DNA from: an uncultured Alphaproteobacteria bacterium
Lineage (GTDB): Bacteria; Pseudomonadota; Alphaproteobacteria; Micropepsales; Micropepsaceae
Assembly: GCA_903862715.1 (NCBI GenBank)
Contig: CAIOYY010000037.1
Location: forward strand, 1 to 64,000
Length of the DNA: 64,000 nucleotides
Direction: 5' to 3'
Part shown: piece after piece, positions 26,139-34,161 of the stretch
Position numbering within the stretch: the stretch's first letter is position 1
Layout: every line of letters starts with the position of its first letter
The notes under the pieces: generated by a model
What the model was told of the DNA's origin: nothing
Database searches by the model: none
What the model saw: the letters and a program-made list of their open reading frames with translations, nothing else
Made by a program: the position numbers and the translations under genes

Positions 26139-27119
26139 ATGTACGACGTCAAGTCTACGGCGTTTTGGACCATTGGTGCCGGGCAGGGCGAATTGCGTGA
26201 AGCGCCGCTTCCGTCTCCTATCGGCGATGAGGTCCAGGTCAGGACGCTCTACAGCGCGGTAAGCCGGGGGACGGAAAGCCTCGTCTGGCGAGGGCTCGTA
26301 CCGGAAAGCGAATATGAAAGAATGCGCGCGCCGTTTCAGGAAGGCGCGTTTTCGGGGCCCGTAAAATACGGCTACATCGCTGTGGGCATTGTCGAGGCGG
26401 GGCCTTCCTCGCTCATCGGGCGCAATGTTTTCTGTCTTCATCCGCATCAGGATCGTTTCGTGGTGCCAGCCTCGGCGGTGACGCCGTTGCCCGAGGGCGT
26501 ACCGCCCTCGCGCGCCGTGCTCGCCGCCAATATGGAAACGGCGGTCAACGGGTTGTGGGATGCGAAGCCCCTGCTTGGTGAAAAAATAACGGTCATCGGC
26601 GCGGGCGTGGTGGGCCTTCTCATCGCGTATCTTGCCGCGCAGATTCCAGGCACCCAGGTTGAGGTGATCGATCCTCTGCCCGCAAAGGCCGCCGCGGCGA
26701 AAGCGCTCGGCGTCGTATGCGTTCCGCCAGACGCGGCATCAAGGGACGCCGATCTCGTTCTTCACGCCAGCGGAAATCCCGCGGGACTTGAATTGGCATT
26801 GGAAATCTCCGGCTTCGAGGCGCGCATTGTGGAGATGTCATGGTATGGCACGATGCGCGCGAGCCTTTCCCTGGGTGGGGCGTTCCACGCAAAGCGCCTG
26901 AAACTTCTTTCGTCGCAGGTTGGGCATCTGCCCGCCGGACAATTGCCGCGCTGGGACTATAAGAAGCGCATGGAACTGGCGCTGAGGCTTTTGTGCGATC
27001 CCATGCTCGATGTGCTGATCAGCGGTGAGGACATCTTTGAAGACCTTCCCGACGTCATGAAACGCATCACCCAAGACCAGAACACGCTTTGTCATCGCAT
27101 CCGATATCATCAAAACTAG
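26139..27119 (+). CDS. MDR-family (zinc-binding-like) dehydrogenase
   Basis: 326 residues of the medium-chain dehydrogenase/reductase family. The N-terminal domain has YSAVSRGTESLVW near residue 35, a pattern seen in BchC-like and related dehydrogenases. The Rossmann nucleotide fold is marked by ITVIGAGVVGLLIAYLAA near residue 150. The catalytic zinc ligands of classical alcohol dehydrogenases are not obvious. ATG at 26139 is the first plausible start in the divergent promoter gap. It is the first gene of a five-gene operon (dehydrogenase, PTPS homologue, glycosyltransferase, methyltransferase, membrane protein). Likely NAD(P)-dependent oxidoreductase acting on the cluster's product. Confidence 0.82.
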   Translation: MYDVKSTAFWTIGAGQGELREAPLPSPIGDEVQVRTLYSAVSRGTESLVWRGLVPESEYERMRAPFQEGAFSGPVKYGYIAVGIVEAGPSSLIGRNVFCLHPHQDRFVVPASAVTPLPEGVPPSRAVLAANMETAVNGLWDAKPLLGEKITVIGAGVVGLLIAYLAAQIPGTQVEVIDPLPAKAAAAKALGVVCVPPDAASRDADLVLHASGNPAGLELALEISGFEARIVEMSWYGTMRASLSLGGAFHAKRLKLLSSQVGHLPAGQLPRWDYKKRMELALRLLCDPMLDVLISGEDIFEDLPDVMKRITQDQNTLCHRIRYHQN

Positions 27120-27140
27120 AATAGATTTGGGGACGTTCTC

Positions 27141-27563
27141 ATGTATGCCGTTACGGTCCGCGATCATTTCATGATTGCTCATAGTTTTTCCGGCGAGACG
27201 TTCGGTCCCGCTCAGGCGCTGCATGGCGCGACCTATGTCGTGGATGTGGAATTTCGCCGCCCCCATCTCGACCCCGATAATGTGGTGGTCGATATCGGCA
27301 AGGCGAGCGAGATCGTGAAAGCTGTTCTCGGCGAAATGAATTTCAAGAATCTCGATGGCGTGGCGGCATTCAAAGGCGTGAATACCACCACCGAATTTCT
27401 CGCGCGGGCGATATTCGAACGTATTCAGGCGCGCATCACGACGGGCGATCTTGGTACCCACGCCTCGGGCCTCTCCGCCATGAAGGTGACGCTGCATGAA
27501 TCGCATATCGCCTGGGCGTCGTTCGAGGACGCATTGACGGGCGTGTCCGGCGCGCGGACGTGA
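27141..27563 (+). CDS. 6-pyruvoyl-tetrahydropterin synthase/QueD-fold protein, catalytic residues replaced
   Basis: 140 residues with the overall PTPS pattern: FMIAHSF near the start, LHGATYVVDVEF, VVVDIGKASEIV, KGVNTTTEFLARAIFERI and VTLHESHIAW. Relative to E. coli QueD, the histidine in AH and the first of HGH are kept, but HGH is HGA, the nucleophilic cysteine four residues earlier is Ala, and the Asp-His of the LDH block is Asn-Phe (MNFKNLD). The pterin-anchoring Glu in HES is kept. So it probably still binds a pterin but cannot use the known chemistry. It sits 21 bp after the dehydrogenase and overlaps the glycosyltransferase start by 4 nt. Confidence 0.85.
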   Translation: MYAVTVRDHFMIAHSFSGETFGPAQALHGATYVVDVEFRRPHLDPDNVVVDIGKASEIVKAVLGEMNFKNLDGVAAFKGVNTTTEFLARAIFERIQARITTGDLGTHASGLSAMKVTLHESHIAWASFEDALTGVSGART

Positions 27564-28621
27564 AAGACACAATTTTCTTCGTCGTGCCTGGTTCTCTCGA
27601 CATGCGGACCGGTGGATATGGTTATGACCGGCGGATCATCGAAGGTCTCACCTCTCTGGGCTGGGCGTTGAAGACGATTGAACTTGGCGGCTCCTATCCC
27701 TTTCCGAACCCGGCCGACCGGGCACAAGCGGCGGCCCACCTGGCGGCGGTGCCGACCGGCGCGGTCGTAGTCGTCGACGGCCTCGCCTATGGCGTTCTGC
27801 CGGACATCGCGGAGGCCGAGCGCGAGAGGTTGCACCTCGTCGCGCTTGTGCATCACCCGCTGGCGGACGAAACGGGTCTCTCTGAGGTGAAGAAAGAATT
27901 CCTTTCGCAAAGCGAGCGCGCTGCGCTTCAATTCGCCCGGCATGTCATCGTGACCAGCGCCTATACCGCGCGGCGCATCGAAGATTTAGGAATTTCATCC
28001 GCTTTCATATCCGTGGTTGAGCCGGGAAACGATCCGGCGCCGGTCGCGGCGGGTACGTATGGCCGCGTCAAGGGGGAATTTCGATTGCTGTGTCCGGCGT
28101 CCTTCATCCCACGCAAGGGGCATTCCGATCTTCTCTCGGCGCTGTCTGAACTTGCGTCCTATCCCTGGACGTTGACCTGTGTCGGCAATACGCAGATCGA
28201 TCCTGTTTGCTTTGCCGATGTCACCGCGCGCCGGGATGAGATGCGCCTCGGCGCACGCGTGGCATTGCAGGGAGAGGTGGGCGATGAAGAACTCTGCCGT
28301 TTATACGCGGACGCGGACCTTGTGGCGCTGGCCTCGCTTTATGAGGGTTTCGGTATGGTGGTGACCGAAGCCATAGCGCGCGGCATACCCGTGGTGACGA
28401 CGACCGGTGGGGCACTCATCGATACATTGCCGAGGGGCGCCGGGCTTGCGAGCAGGCCCGGCGACGTCAGCGCATTCAGAGAGAATTTGCGCCGCGTTTT
28501 CTCGGACGCGCATATTTACACCGAACTGAGAACGAATGCGCTCGCGGCGCGGGAGCGCCTCCCGACATGGCCGCAAGCGTCGGAGAAATTCGCAACCGCT
28601 CTTTCAAGGGCCTGTCCATGA
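27560..28621 (+). CDS. Glycosyltransferase family 4 protein
   Basis: 353 residues with GT-B architecture. The N-terminal half carries a GGYGYDRRI glycine-rich acceptor loop, and the C-terminal half has the nucleotide-sugar site (FRLLCPASFIPRKGH, then ADLVALASLYEGFGMVVTEAIARGIPVVTTTGGA with the E-x7-E pattern). The start is GTG at 27560, overlapping the PTPS-homologue stop as GTGA. No transmembrane helix. The sugar and acceptor are unknown; the context suggests a pterin-like or lipid acceptor. Confidence 0.88.
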   Translation: MKDTIFFVVPGSLDMRTGGYGYDRRIIEGLTSLGWALKTIELGGSYPFPNPADRAQAAAHLAAVPTGAVVVVDGLAYGVLPDIAEAERERLHLVALVHHPLADETGLSEVKKEFLSQSERAALQFARHVIVTSAYTARRIEDLGISSAFISVVEPGNDPAPVAAGTYGRVKGEFRLLCPASFIPRKGHSDLLSALSELASYPWTLTCVGNTQIDPVCFADVTARRDEMRLGARVALQGEVGDEELCRLYADADLVALASLYEGFGMVVTEAIARGIPVVTTTGGALIDTLPRGAGLASRPGDVSAFRENLRRVFSDAHIYTELRTNALAARERLPTWPQASEKFATALSRACP

Positions 28622-29415
28622 GTGGGTTCAGCAAGGAATGGCTTGCGCTGCGCGAGCGCGAAGATCTCCGTGCACGCGACGCCTCGCTGGTCGGGAATCT
28701 TGAGTTTTCCCCGGTCGCGCTGTTGCGGGTGATTGATCTTGGGGCCGGGTCGGGCAGCAATCTGCGCTATCTCGCGCCGCGTCTTGCCAGGGCGCAGCAT
28801 TGGACGCTTGTGGATTGGGACATTGCGCTTCTATCCGCCATATCCGTGCCCCAGACGAGTGAACCACTGACAACGGAGGCGCGTTCGATGGATCTTGCCG
28901 GTGATCTTGATTCACTGGAACTGGAGGCCTGCGATCTGCTGACCGGCTCCGCCTTCTTCGATCTGGTTTCAGCGGCATGGGTCGCGCGCCTCGCCAAAAA
29001 ATGCGCCCGTGCCAAGGTCACGAACGGACTGTTCGTCCTCAATGTCGACGGGCGCATTGCCTGGTCGCCGGAAGAGGAAGAAGATGGTGAAGTCACCAGC
29101 CTGTTCAACGCGCATATGCAGCGCGACAAGGGTTTCGGTCCCGCGCTCGGGCCCGATGCGGCGGAAGCTTTAAGTGAGTGTTTCGCGCGCGAGGGGTACA
29201 ATGTCGAGATAGGCGAGAGCCCCTGGCGCATTGCATCCGGTGCGACAGCGCTGCAACGCCAATTGCTGGAAGGCTATGTCCGAGCTGCGAGCGAACAGGA
29301 CCCGAGTAGAAGCCCCGCGATACAGAATTGGGCGAAGCGCCGCTCCCGTCATTTGGAAGATGGCGGGAGCAGTCTCTTTGTCGGACACCATGATGTTCTC
29401 GTGCGCCTGACGTGA
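28618..29415 (+). CDS. Class I SAM-dependent methyltransferase
   Basis: 265 residues. SAM motif I VIDLGAGSGSNLRYLAPRL is near residue 38, followed by an acidic motif II (TLVDWDIALLSA) and further Rossmann strands. The ATG overlaps the glycosyltransferase stop as ATGA, and the stop overlaps the next gene's GTG, so it is translationally coupled on both sides. It resembles free-standing small-molecule methyltransferases; the acceptor is not evident. Confidence 0.83.
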   Translation: MSGFSKEWLALREREDLRARDASLVGNLEFSPVALLRVIDLGAGSGSNLRYLAPRLARAQHWTLVDWDIALLSAISVPQTSEPLTTEARSMDLAGDLDSLELEACDLLTGSAFFDLVSAAWVARLAKKCARAKVTNGLFVLNVDGRIAWSPEEEEDGEVTSLFNAHMQRDKGFGPALGPDAAEALSECFAREGYNVEIGESPWRIASGATALQRQLLEGYVRAASEQDPSRSPAIQNWAKRRSRHLEDGGSSLFVGHHDVLVRLT

Positions 29416-30395
29416 CGATGAACGAAATGAAACCTGCAGAAACCTCCAGGCCGGCGCGAAGTTGGCGCGTTATTCTTCAGCTCGGCGCTTCTGTTCTGTT
29501 ACTTGTTCTCGTTCTCGTCTTTATCGACGAAGAGGCCTTGCTGGAGCGTCTCCTCGCGCTGGACGCGTTCTGGATAGGATGCGCGCTTATCATAAGTGTA
29601 CCTCAGTATGTTCTCTCGGCGGCAAGGTGGCAGGTCACTTCGGAGCGCCTCGGGGCGCCACTTCCTTTCCGCATGGCGCTTCCGGAATATTACCTCGCCG
29701 TTCTTGCCAATCAGATTCTTCCGGGTGGGGTCATGGGCGACGCCGCGCGCGCGATACGGCACGGATATCGCCTCTCAAGCGATGACGCACCGTCGTGTTT
29801 CGGTCCGGCGCTGCGCGCCGTGGTGTATGAACGGGCGTCGGGTCAGGTAGCGCTGTTTCTTTTGATGCTCGCTAGCCTTGCATTCTGGCCGGTCGTTTTT
29901 CCGATGAGGCCGATATTCTCCTTTTATGCTTTAGCGGCTTTTGCCGTAGCGTCTACATTTGGGCTTGGCGTTTTCTGGGGTCTCACGCGACCGAAATACC
30001 GCCACAGCGCGAGCATTTACCTGAGGGAGATTCACCACGCGCTTTTCGCGCGCGATGTGATTCTGTCGCAACTTGCCTACTCCTTTGGCGTCTTGGCGAC
30101 CTATATGGCCTGCTTTTATTGCGCCGGTCGCGCGGTCGGCATCGCGCTGACGCCAGCCGAGATCATCACGCTCGTCCCGGTCGTCCTGTTTTCGATGACG
30201 GTCCCGATTACGATTTCGGGCTGGGGGGTGCGTGAAGCCACGGCCGCCTTTGTATGGTCGCTTGCCATGCTCTCCTCCGCTGATGGCGTTGCCATTTCCG
30301 TCACCTACGGACTGATCGTGTTCCTTTCCTCGCTGCCGGGGATATTTTTTCTGTTACCCGGCCCGCGAAAACACGACATCCGCAATCAAGGGTAG
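29412..30395 (+). CDS. UPF0104/lysylphosphatidylglycerol synthase TM-domain family protein
   Basis: 327 residues with about eight transmembrane helices. Family blocks include SAARWQVTSERLGAPLPF near residue 70, PGGVMGDAARAIR near residue 105 and the C-terminal SMTVPITISGWGVREATA. This is the AglD/MprF-like membrane domain without the aminoacyl-transferase domain, often proposed as a lipid flippase or glycolipid export factor. The start is GTG at 29412, overlapping the methyltransferase stop (GTGA). It is the last gene of its operon, and its 3' end overlaps the convergent hydrolase gene by 42 nt. Confidence 0.85.
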   Translation: MTMNEMKPAETSRPARSWRVILQLGASVLLLVLVLVFIDEEALLERLLALDAFWIGCALIISVPQYVLSAARWQVTSERLGAPLPFRMALPEYYLAVLANQILPGGVMGDAARAIRHGYRLSSDDAPSCFGPALRAVVYERASGQVALFLLMLASLAFWPVVFPMRPIFSFYALAAFAVASTFGLGVFWGLTRPKYRHSASIYLREIHHALFARDVILSQLAYSFGVLATYMACFYCAGRAVGIALTPAEIITLVPVVLFSMTVPITISGWGVREATAAFVWSLAMLSSADGVAISVTYGLIVFLSSLPGIFFLLPGPRKHDIRNQG

Positions 30396-31052
30396 GTGAT
30401 CGGAAGCCGCGTGCGCGCCGGCTTCGGTGAACGCGCGGAGTGCCATAATATTTGCGGGCCGAAGGTGAATGGCGTCGAGACGCAGGAATGGCCATTTCGC
30501 CGGAAAACCGTGAGGTTGCTTTTGTCCAGGAAAGGCACGGCGCAGCAATCTTGCGGCGCCCTCCCACGGAAAGACCGTGTTCAGATCGCCAAGGAGCGCG
30601 ACGCATTCGGCGTTCCTTTTTCCGCATTCCATAAATATCTGCGCGAGCTGGCGTTGACGCGTCTGTGGGGTCAATCCGAGATGGGTCGCAGCAACGGAGA
30701 GCGAACCGTTTTCCGTATCCATATCGGCAAGAATAACTCCGCGCGGCTCGCGTCCATCGCGCGGCAGTTCGATGAGCGCCACATCTTTAGCGGGCTCCCG
30801 TGTTAAAAGCAGATTGTGTTGAATCATTCCATGGGGGCGCATCAGGGGCTGGGAAATAACATGATATCCCGCAGCGGCGGCAAAGGCAGTGGGCGAAGAT
30901 GCGGCCGGTTGATCGGTCGCGACGACGAACTCCTGTATCGCCAGAATATCCGCATCCATTGCTCGGATGACATTCAGGACACGCGCTTCATTCCATTTCC
31001 CGTCGCTGCCGACCAGCTTGTGCACATTATAAGTGGCAAGCTTAAGGCTCAT
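30354..31052 (-). CDS. Endonuclease/exonuclease/phosphatase-fold hydrolase
   Basis: 232 residues with all EEP motifs: LATYNVHKL at the N-terminus, AIQEF (metal-binding Glu), ATHLGL, GDLN (Asp/Asn pair) and the terminal SDHLPL. No signal peptide. The superfamily includes nucleases, sphingomyelinases and inositol-phosphate phosphatases; given its operon, a small-molecule or lipid phosphodiesterase is as likely as a nuclease. Its ATG overlaps the RibD-type stop as ATGA, so it is the third gene of a coupled minus-strand operon. Confidence 0.87.
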   Translation of the reverse strand: MSLKLATYNVHKLVGSDGKWNEARVLNVIRAMDADILAIQEFVVATDQPAASSPTAFAAAAGYHVISQPLMRPHGMIQHNLLLTREPAKDVALIELPRDGREPRGVILADMDTENGSLSVAATHLGLTPQTRQRQLAQIFMECGKRNAECVALLGDLNTVFPWEGAARLLRRAFPGQKQPHGFPAKWPFLRLDAIHLRPANIMALRAFTEAGAHAASDHLPLIADVVFSRAG

Positions 31053-31834
31053 TTTGCGGGCGGCGCATTCAGAGCGAGGTCAAACAGGACGTCGTCGCCC
31101 ATTTCGAAATAACGGCTTTGGGGACGCAGCGCCTCTTTCAATGTGCCGCTGGCCGGAAGGTCGATGCCCTTGCGACCCTCGCCGATCAGCAGCGGCGCAA
31201 CAGCGATATGAAGACGGTCGAGCGCCCCGGCGCGAAGGAAGCTGGAAACAAGCGCACCCCCGCCCTCGACAAGAATATTCTTGCAGCCCCGCCGCGTCAG
31301 TGCGGCCACGATCTCATGCGGATCGGCGCGACCCTCCTTGAGAGGAAGCTGTTCGCTATCGACGTTGGAGAGCGGCGCAACCCCCGGTCCGGTTAAGCGT
31401 AGCGCGCCTCCAGGCATCGCCGTGAACAGACGATGGTGCGGCGGCAGCCGCCCTTCCATATCGACAACGACGCGCAAGGGATTGTCCCCTTCGACATGAC
31501 GCACGGTCAGTTGCGGGTCGTCAGCGGCGACGGTGCGCCAGCCGACAATGACGGCATCACACAACGCACGCAGGCGATGGAGATGGATCAGGCTTGCGGG
31601 GCCGGTCACATAATGCGAAGCGCCGCTTTGGGTTGCTATGTAACCGTCGAGGCTTTGTCCTAATTGCGCAATGACGAACGGCGTTTTGAAGGCCCTCGCA
31701 ACCGGGCCATAGAGAGCAAGAAAAACTTCTGCGGAGGGCGGGAGCGTGGCCGCATCGATGCTCTCTCGCGAGCGCAAGGCATGCCACAGTCCGAGCAGTT
31801 CAGGTGAGGGCGTGGACGAAAACAACGCCGTCAC
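31049..31834 (-). CDS. RibD C-terminal-type reductase (dihydrofolate-reductase fold)
   Basis: 261 residues. The reductase domain begins near residue 52 (FVIAQLGQSLDGYIAT), continues with LRALCDAVIVGWRTVAADDPQLTVR and ends with ILVEGGGALVSSFLRAGALDRL, the hallmarks of the RibD reductase family. A roughly 50-residue N-terminal extension is unassigned; there is no deaminase domain. Family members reduce ribosylamino-pyrimidines to ribitylamino forms with NADPH. The GTG start at 31834 overlaps the creatininase-family stop, so the two enzymes are cotranslated, as would suit consecutive steps. Confidence 0.87.
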   Translation of the reverse strand: MTALFSSTPSPELLGLWHALRSRESIDAATLPPSAEVFLALYGPVARAFKTPFVIAQLGQSLDGYIATQSGASHYVTGPASLIHLHRLRALCDAVIVGWRTVAADDPQLTVRHVEGDNPLRVVVDMEGRLPPHHRLFTAMPGGALRLTGPGVAPLSNVDSEQLPLKEGRADPHEIVAALTRRGCKNILVEGGGALVSSFLRAGALDRLHIAVAPLLIGEGRKGIDLPASGTLKEALRPQSRYFEMGDDVLFDLALNAPPAK

Positions 31835-32634
31835 TTGGTACCCTCTTTCAGATGCGACAGGGGAAAGGCGGCCATCTCATTCAGTGTGTCCGCGAGTCTT
31901 TCCGACAGGTGCGCAAGCAATGCCTTGCCGCGTCTTGAATCGGCCGCCAGCGCGTTGCCCGTGGCGCCGCTGGGGTTCAGATCCTGTGCCTGCCAAGCAA
32001 AGCCGGCGGCGCCTTCCGCCCCGAAGGCTTTGCTTTTCTTAGCCAGTGCCCTCGCCAGAGTGGGAAAATTCTTCGCGGATTTTCGATCAACAAGGTGGGG
32101 CGCGATCGCCAGCATCAGGGAGGTTTCGACTTCGCCGCCGTGATAACCGAAGGCAAGTTCATCGGCGGAAAACATATTCTCTGGTACACCGAACAGGAAT
32201 GTGTTGATTCGTCCGACCAGCATGCCGCATTCGGCGCGCAGACGTTGCGCAACGATATCCACGATCTGCGGCTGGCCCCCATGGGCGTTGACGATAGCGA
32301 GTTTCCGAATACCGCTGTCGGAGACTTTCTCGCCCAGCGCGGTCCAGCTTGCGATCAGGGTTTCGGCCTCCTGTGTCAGGGTTCCGGGAAAATCGCCATG
32401 TTCGGTGCTGTCGCCGATACTCTGCAAAGGCAGGACAAGAATATCCGTTCCTTCTGCAAGGCGTCCCTTGAGCCCGGCGATGACGGCCTCAAGGATGAAA
32501 CTGTCTGTGCCGAGGGGCAGATGCGGGCCATGCTGTTCCACCGCCGCAACCGGCAGCAGTGCCATGCGCCGCGCATTGCGGTGCTTGAAATCCGTCGTCT
32601 TCAGTTCCGCCCAAGGACGAATCGTGCCGGTCAT
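31831..32634 (-). CDS. Creatininase-family amidohydrolase (ArfB-like)
   Basis: 267 residues with the metal site of the creatininase superfamily: VEQHGPHLPLGTD (Glu33, His35, Asp44), NAHGGQ (His118) and HGGEVETS (Glu168/Glu170). The family includes creatinine amidohydrolase, MftE peptidase and ArfB, the formylpyrimidine deformylase of archaeal flavin and F420 synthesis. Coupling to a RibD-type reductase favours an ArfB-like deformylase over a creatininase. It is the first gene of a three-gene minus-strand operon that converges on the dehydrogenase-led operon. Substrate assignment is inference. Confidence 0.85.
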   Translation of the reverse strand: MTGTIRPWAELKTTDFKHRNARRMALLPVAAVEQHGPHLPLGTDSFILEAVIAGLKGRLAEGTDILVLPLQSIGDSTEHGDFPGTLTQEAETLIASWTALGEKVSDSGIRKLAIVNAHGGQPQIVDIVAQRLRAECGMLVGRINTFLFGVPENMFSADELAFGYHGGEVETSLMLAIAPHLVDRKSAKNFPTLARALAKKSKAFGAEGAAGFAWQAQDLNPSGATGNALAADSRRGKALLAHLSERLADTLNEMAAFPLSHLKEGTK

Positions 32635-32794
32635 CGGTGTCTCCCGGCCGAATGATAGGATGATTGGCCCGTCTCGCGTAAGGACCTAACGGTCATTGCC
32701 GCTCCGGTTCTTTCAGGTTCGATGGCGCGGTAAGGGCGCCTCGCTTGGGAAGGTGGGGACGGTTATAGTCCGGGGCAGGATAGGAGTGCGCACC

Positions 32795-33823
32795 ATGAAG
32801 ACCGGAACGATGATCCGTGTCCTTGGCATAGCGGCAGGCGCATTTCTGGCGTCGGTCTCCGTGCGCGCGCAAAGCGTGGAGCAATTCTACCGCGGCAATG
32901 TCGTGTCGCTCTATATCGGGTTCTCCCCCGGTGGCGGATATGACGTATACGCACGATTGGTGGCGCGTCATATCGGAAAACATATTCCCGGCAACCCGAC
33001 CGTCATTCCCTTGAACATGGAAGGCGCCGGAAGCCTTCGCCTCGCCAACTGGCTTTACAATGTGGGGCCGAAGGACGGCAGCGCGCTGGGCACCGTCAAT
33101 CGCGGGGTCCCTTTCGAGCCGCTGGTCGGTAATCGGGAATTTGTCCAATTCGACCCCACGGAGTTTACCTGGATCGGGAGCGCCAATAACGAGACCACCG
33201 TCTGTGTGGCGTGGGAACGCACCGGCATCACCCAATTCGAGCAACTTTACGAACAGGAACTTTTTGTCGGTGGGACGGGCCCTGGCGCCGACGATCATGT
33301 TTTTCCACTGCTGTTGCACGAAATTCTGGGCACGAATATGCGGCTCGTCACCGGTTATGCGGGGGGCAACGAAATCGATTTTGCCATGGAGCGCGGCGAA
33401 CTCGACGGGCGCTGCGGCTGGTCCTGGTCAAGTGTGAAATCGACCCGACAGCATTGGCTGGACGCTGGCAATATTCACATTCTGGCGCAGCTCGGGCTCC
33501 AACGGCATCCCGACCTTCCCGATATTCCATTGATACTTGATTTTGCAAAGACCGAAGAGGACCGGCAGATATTGCGCTTGTTTCTTCTGCGCCTTGTTCT
33601 GGGAAGACCTTTCTTCGCGCCGCCTGGTGTTCCCGCGGATCGCGCGGCGGCGTTACGGCAGGCTTTCGACCAGACAATGACCGATCCCGCATTTCTAGCC
33701 GAAGCGGAACGCGGACGCCTCGAAATCTCGCCGGCCTCGGGAGCGGAAATTCAACTATTGCTGGAAGAGGCGTATGCAACGCCACCTCATCTCGTGGCGC
33801 GCGCCCACGCGCTGGTCAACTAG
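32795..33823 (+). CDS. Tripartite tricarboxylate transporter-type (TctC/Bug) binding protein
   Basis: 342 residues with a Sec signal peptide (cut near VRAQS) and the TctC fold: IGFSPGGGYDVYARLVARH near residue 40, the ligand-loop FSPGGGYD and NMEGAGSLRLANWLYN. Bug proteins capture carboxylates in the periplasm. No TctA or TctB membrane genes are nearby, as is common for orphan Bug proteins. The ATG at 32795 is supported by AGGAG 9 nt upstream. It precedes the interrupted ThDP enzyme gene on the same strand across a 338-bp gap. Confidence 0.87.
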   Translation: MKTGTMIRVLGIAAGAFLASVSVRAQSVEQFYRGNVVSLYIGFSPGGGYDVYARLVARHIGKHIPGNPTVIPLNMEGAGSLRLANWLYNVGPKDGSALGTVNRGVPFEPLVGNREFVQFDPTEFTWIGSANNETTVCVAWERTGITQFEQLYEQELFVGGTGPGADDHVFPLLLHEILGTNMRLVTGYAGGNEIDFAMERGELDGRCGWSWSSVKSTRQHWLDAGNIHILAQLGLQRHPDLPDIPLILDFAKTEEDRQILRLFLLRLVLGRPFFAPPGVPADRAAALRQAFDQTMTDPAFLAEAERGRLEISPASGAEIQLLLEEAYATPPHLVARAHALVN

Positions 33824-34161
33824 CCGTCCGATTTTGTAACGGCGCTATTCCTCTGCGAATGATTTCGAATGCCCATTCGTCGCTCGCGATCGGCGTGTAA
33901 ATGAATGACGGGCGGATCCAGGAATTCCCAAAATCAGCACATTACCGATCAGTTAAACAACATGGCGCAAATTAGGCAGCTCAAGCGTTATCGATAGAAC
34001 AGGTTCACGCGTTAACGTAAGAGCCACAGAAAAACGCGCCTTAAAGAAAAAAGCGCTTCTTTGACGCGGATCATTTTGCGGTTTTGGCGCGTAAATAATT
34101 CACGCCGATATGAGGGTAGAGGGGGCTGCATCGTCTTAATGGTAATAAGGAGTCTTGATGC
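33824..34161. other. 338-bp intergenic region, A/T-richer, no gene seen
   Basis: No open frame with a start and Shine-Dalgarno sequence is evident. The segment is noticeably richer in A/T than its neighbours and ends in a strong Shine-Dalgarno AAGGAG (34147-34152) 9 nt before the ATG at 34162. It most likely holds the promoter of the ThDP enzyme/cytochrome operon. Confidence 0.4.
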
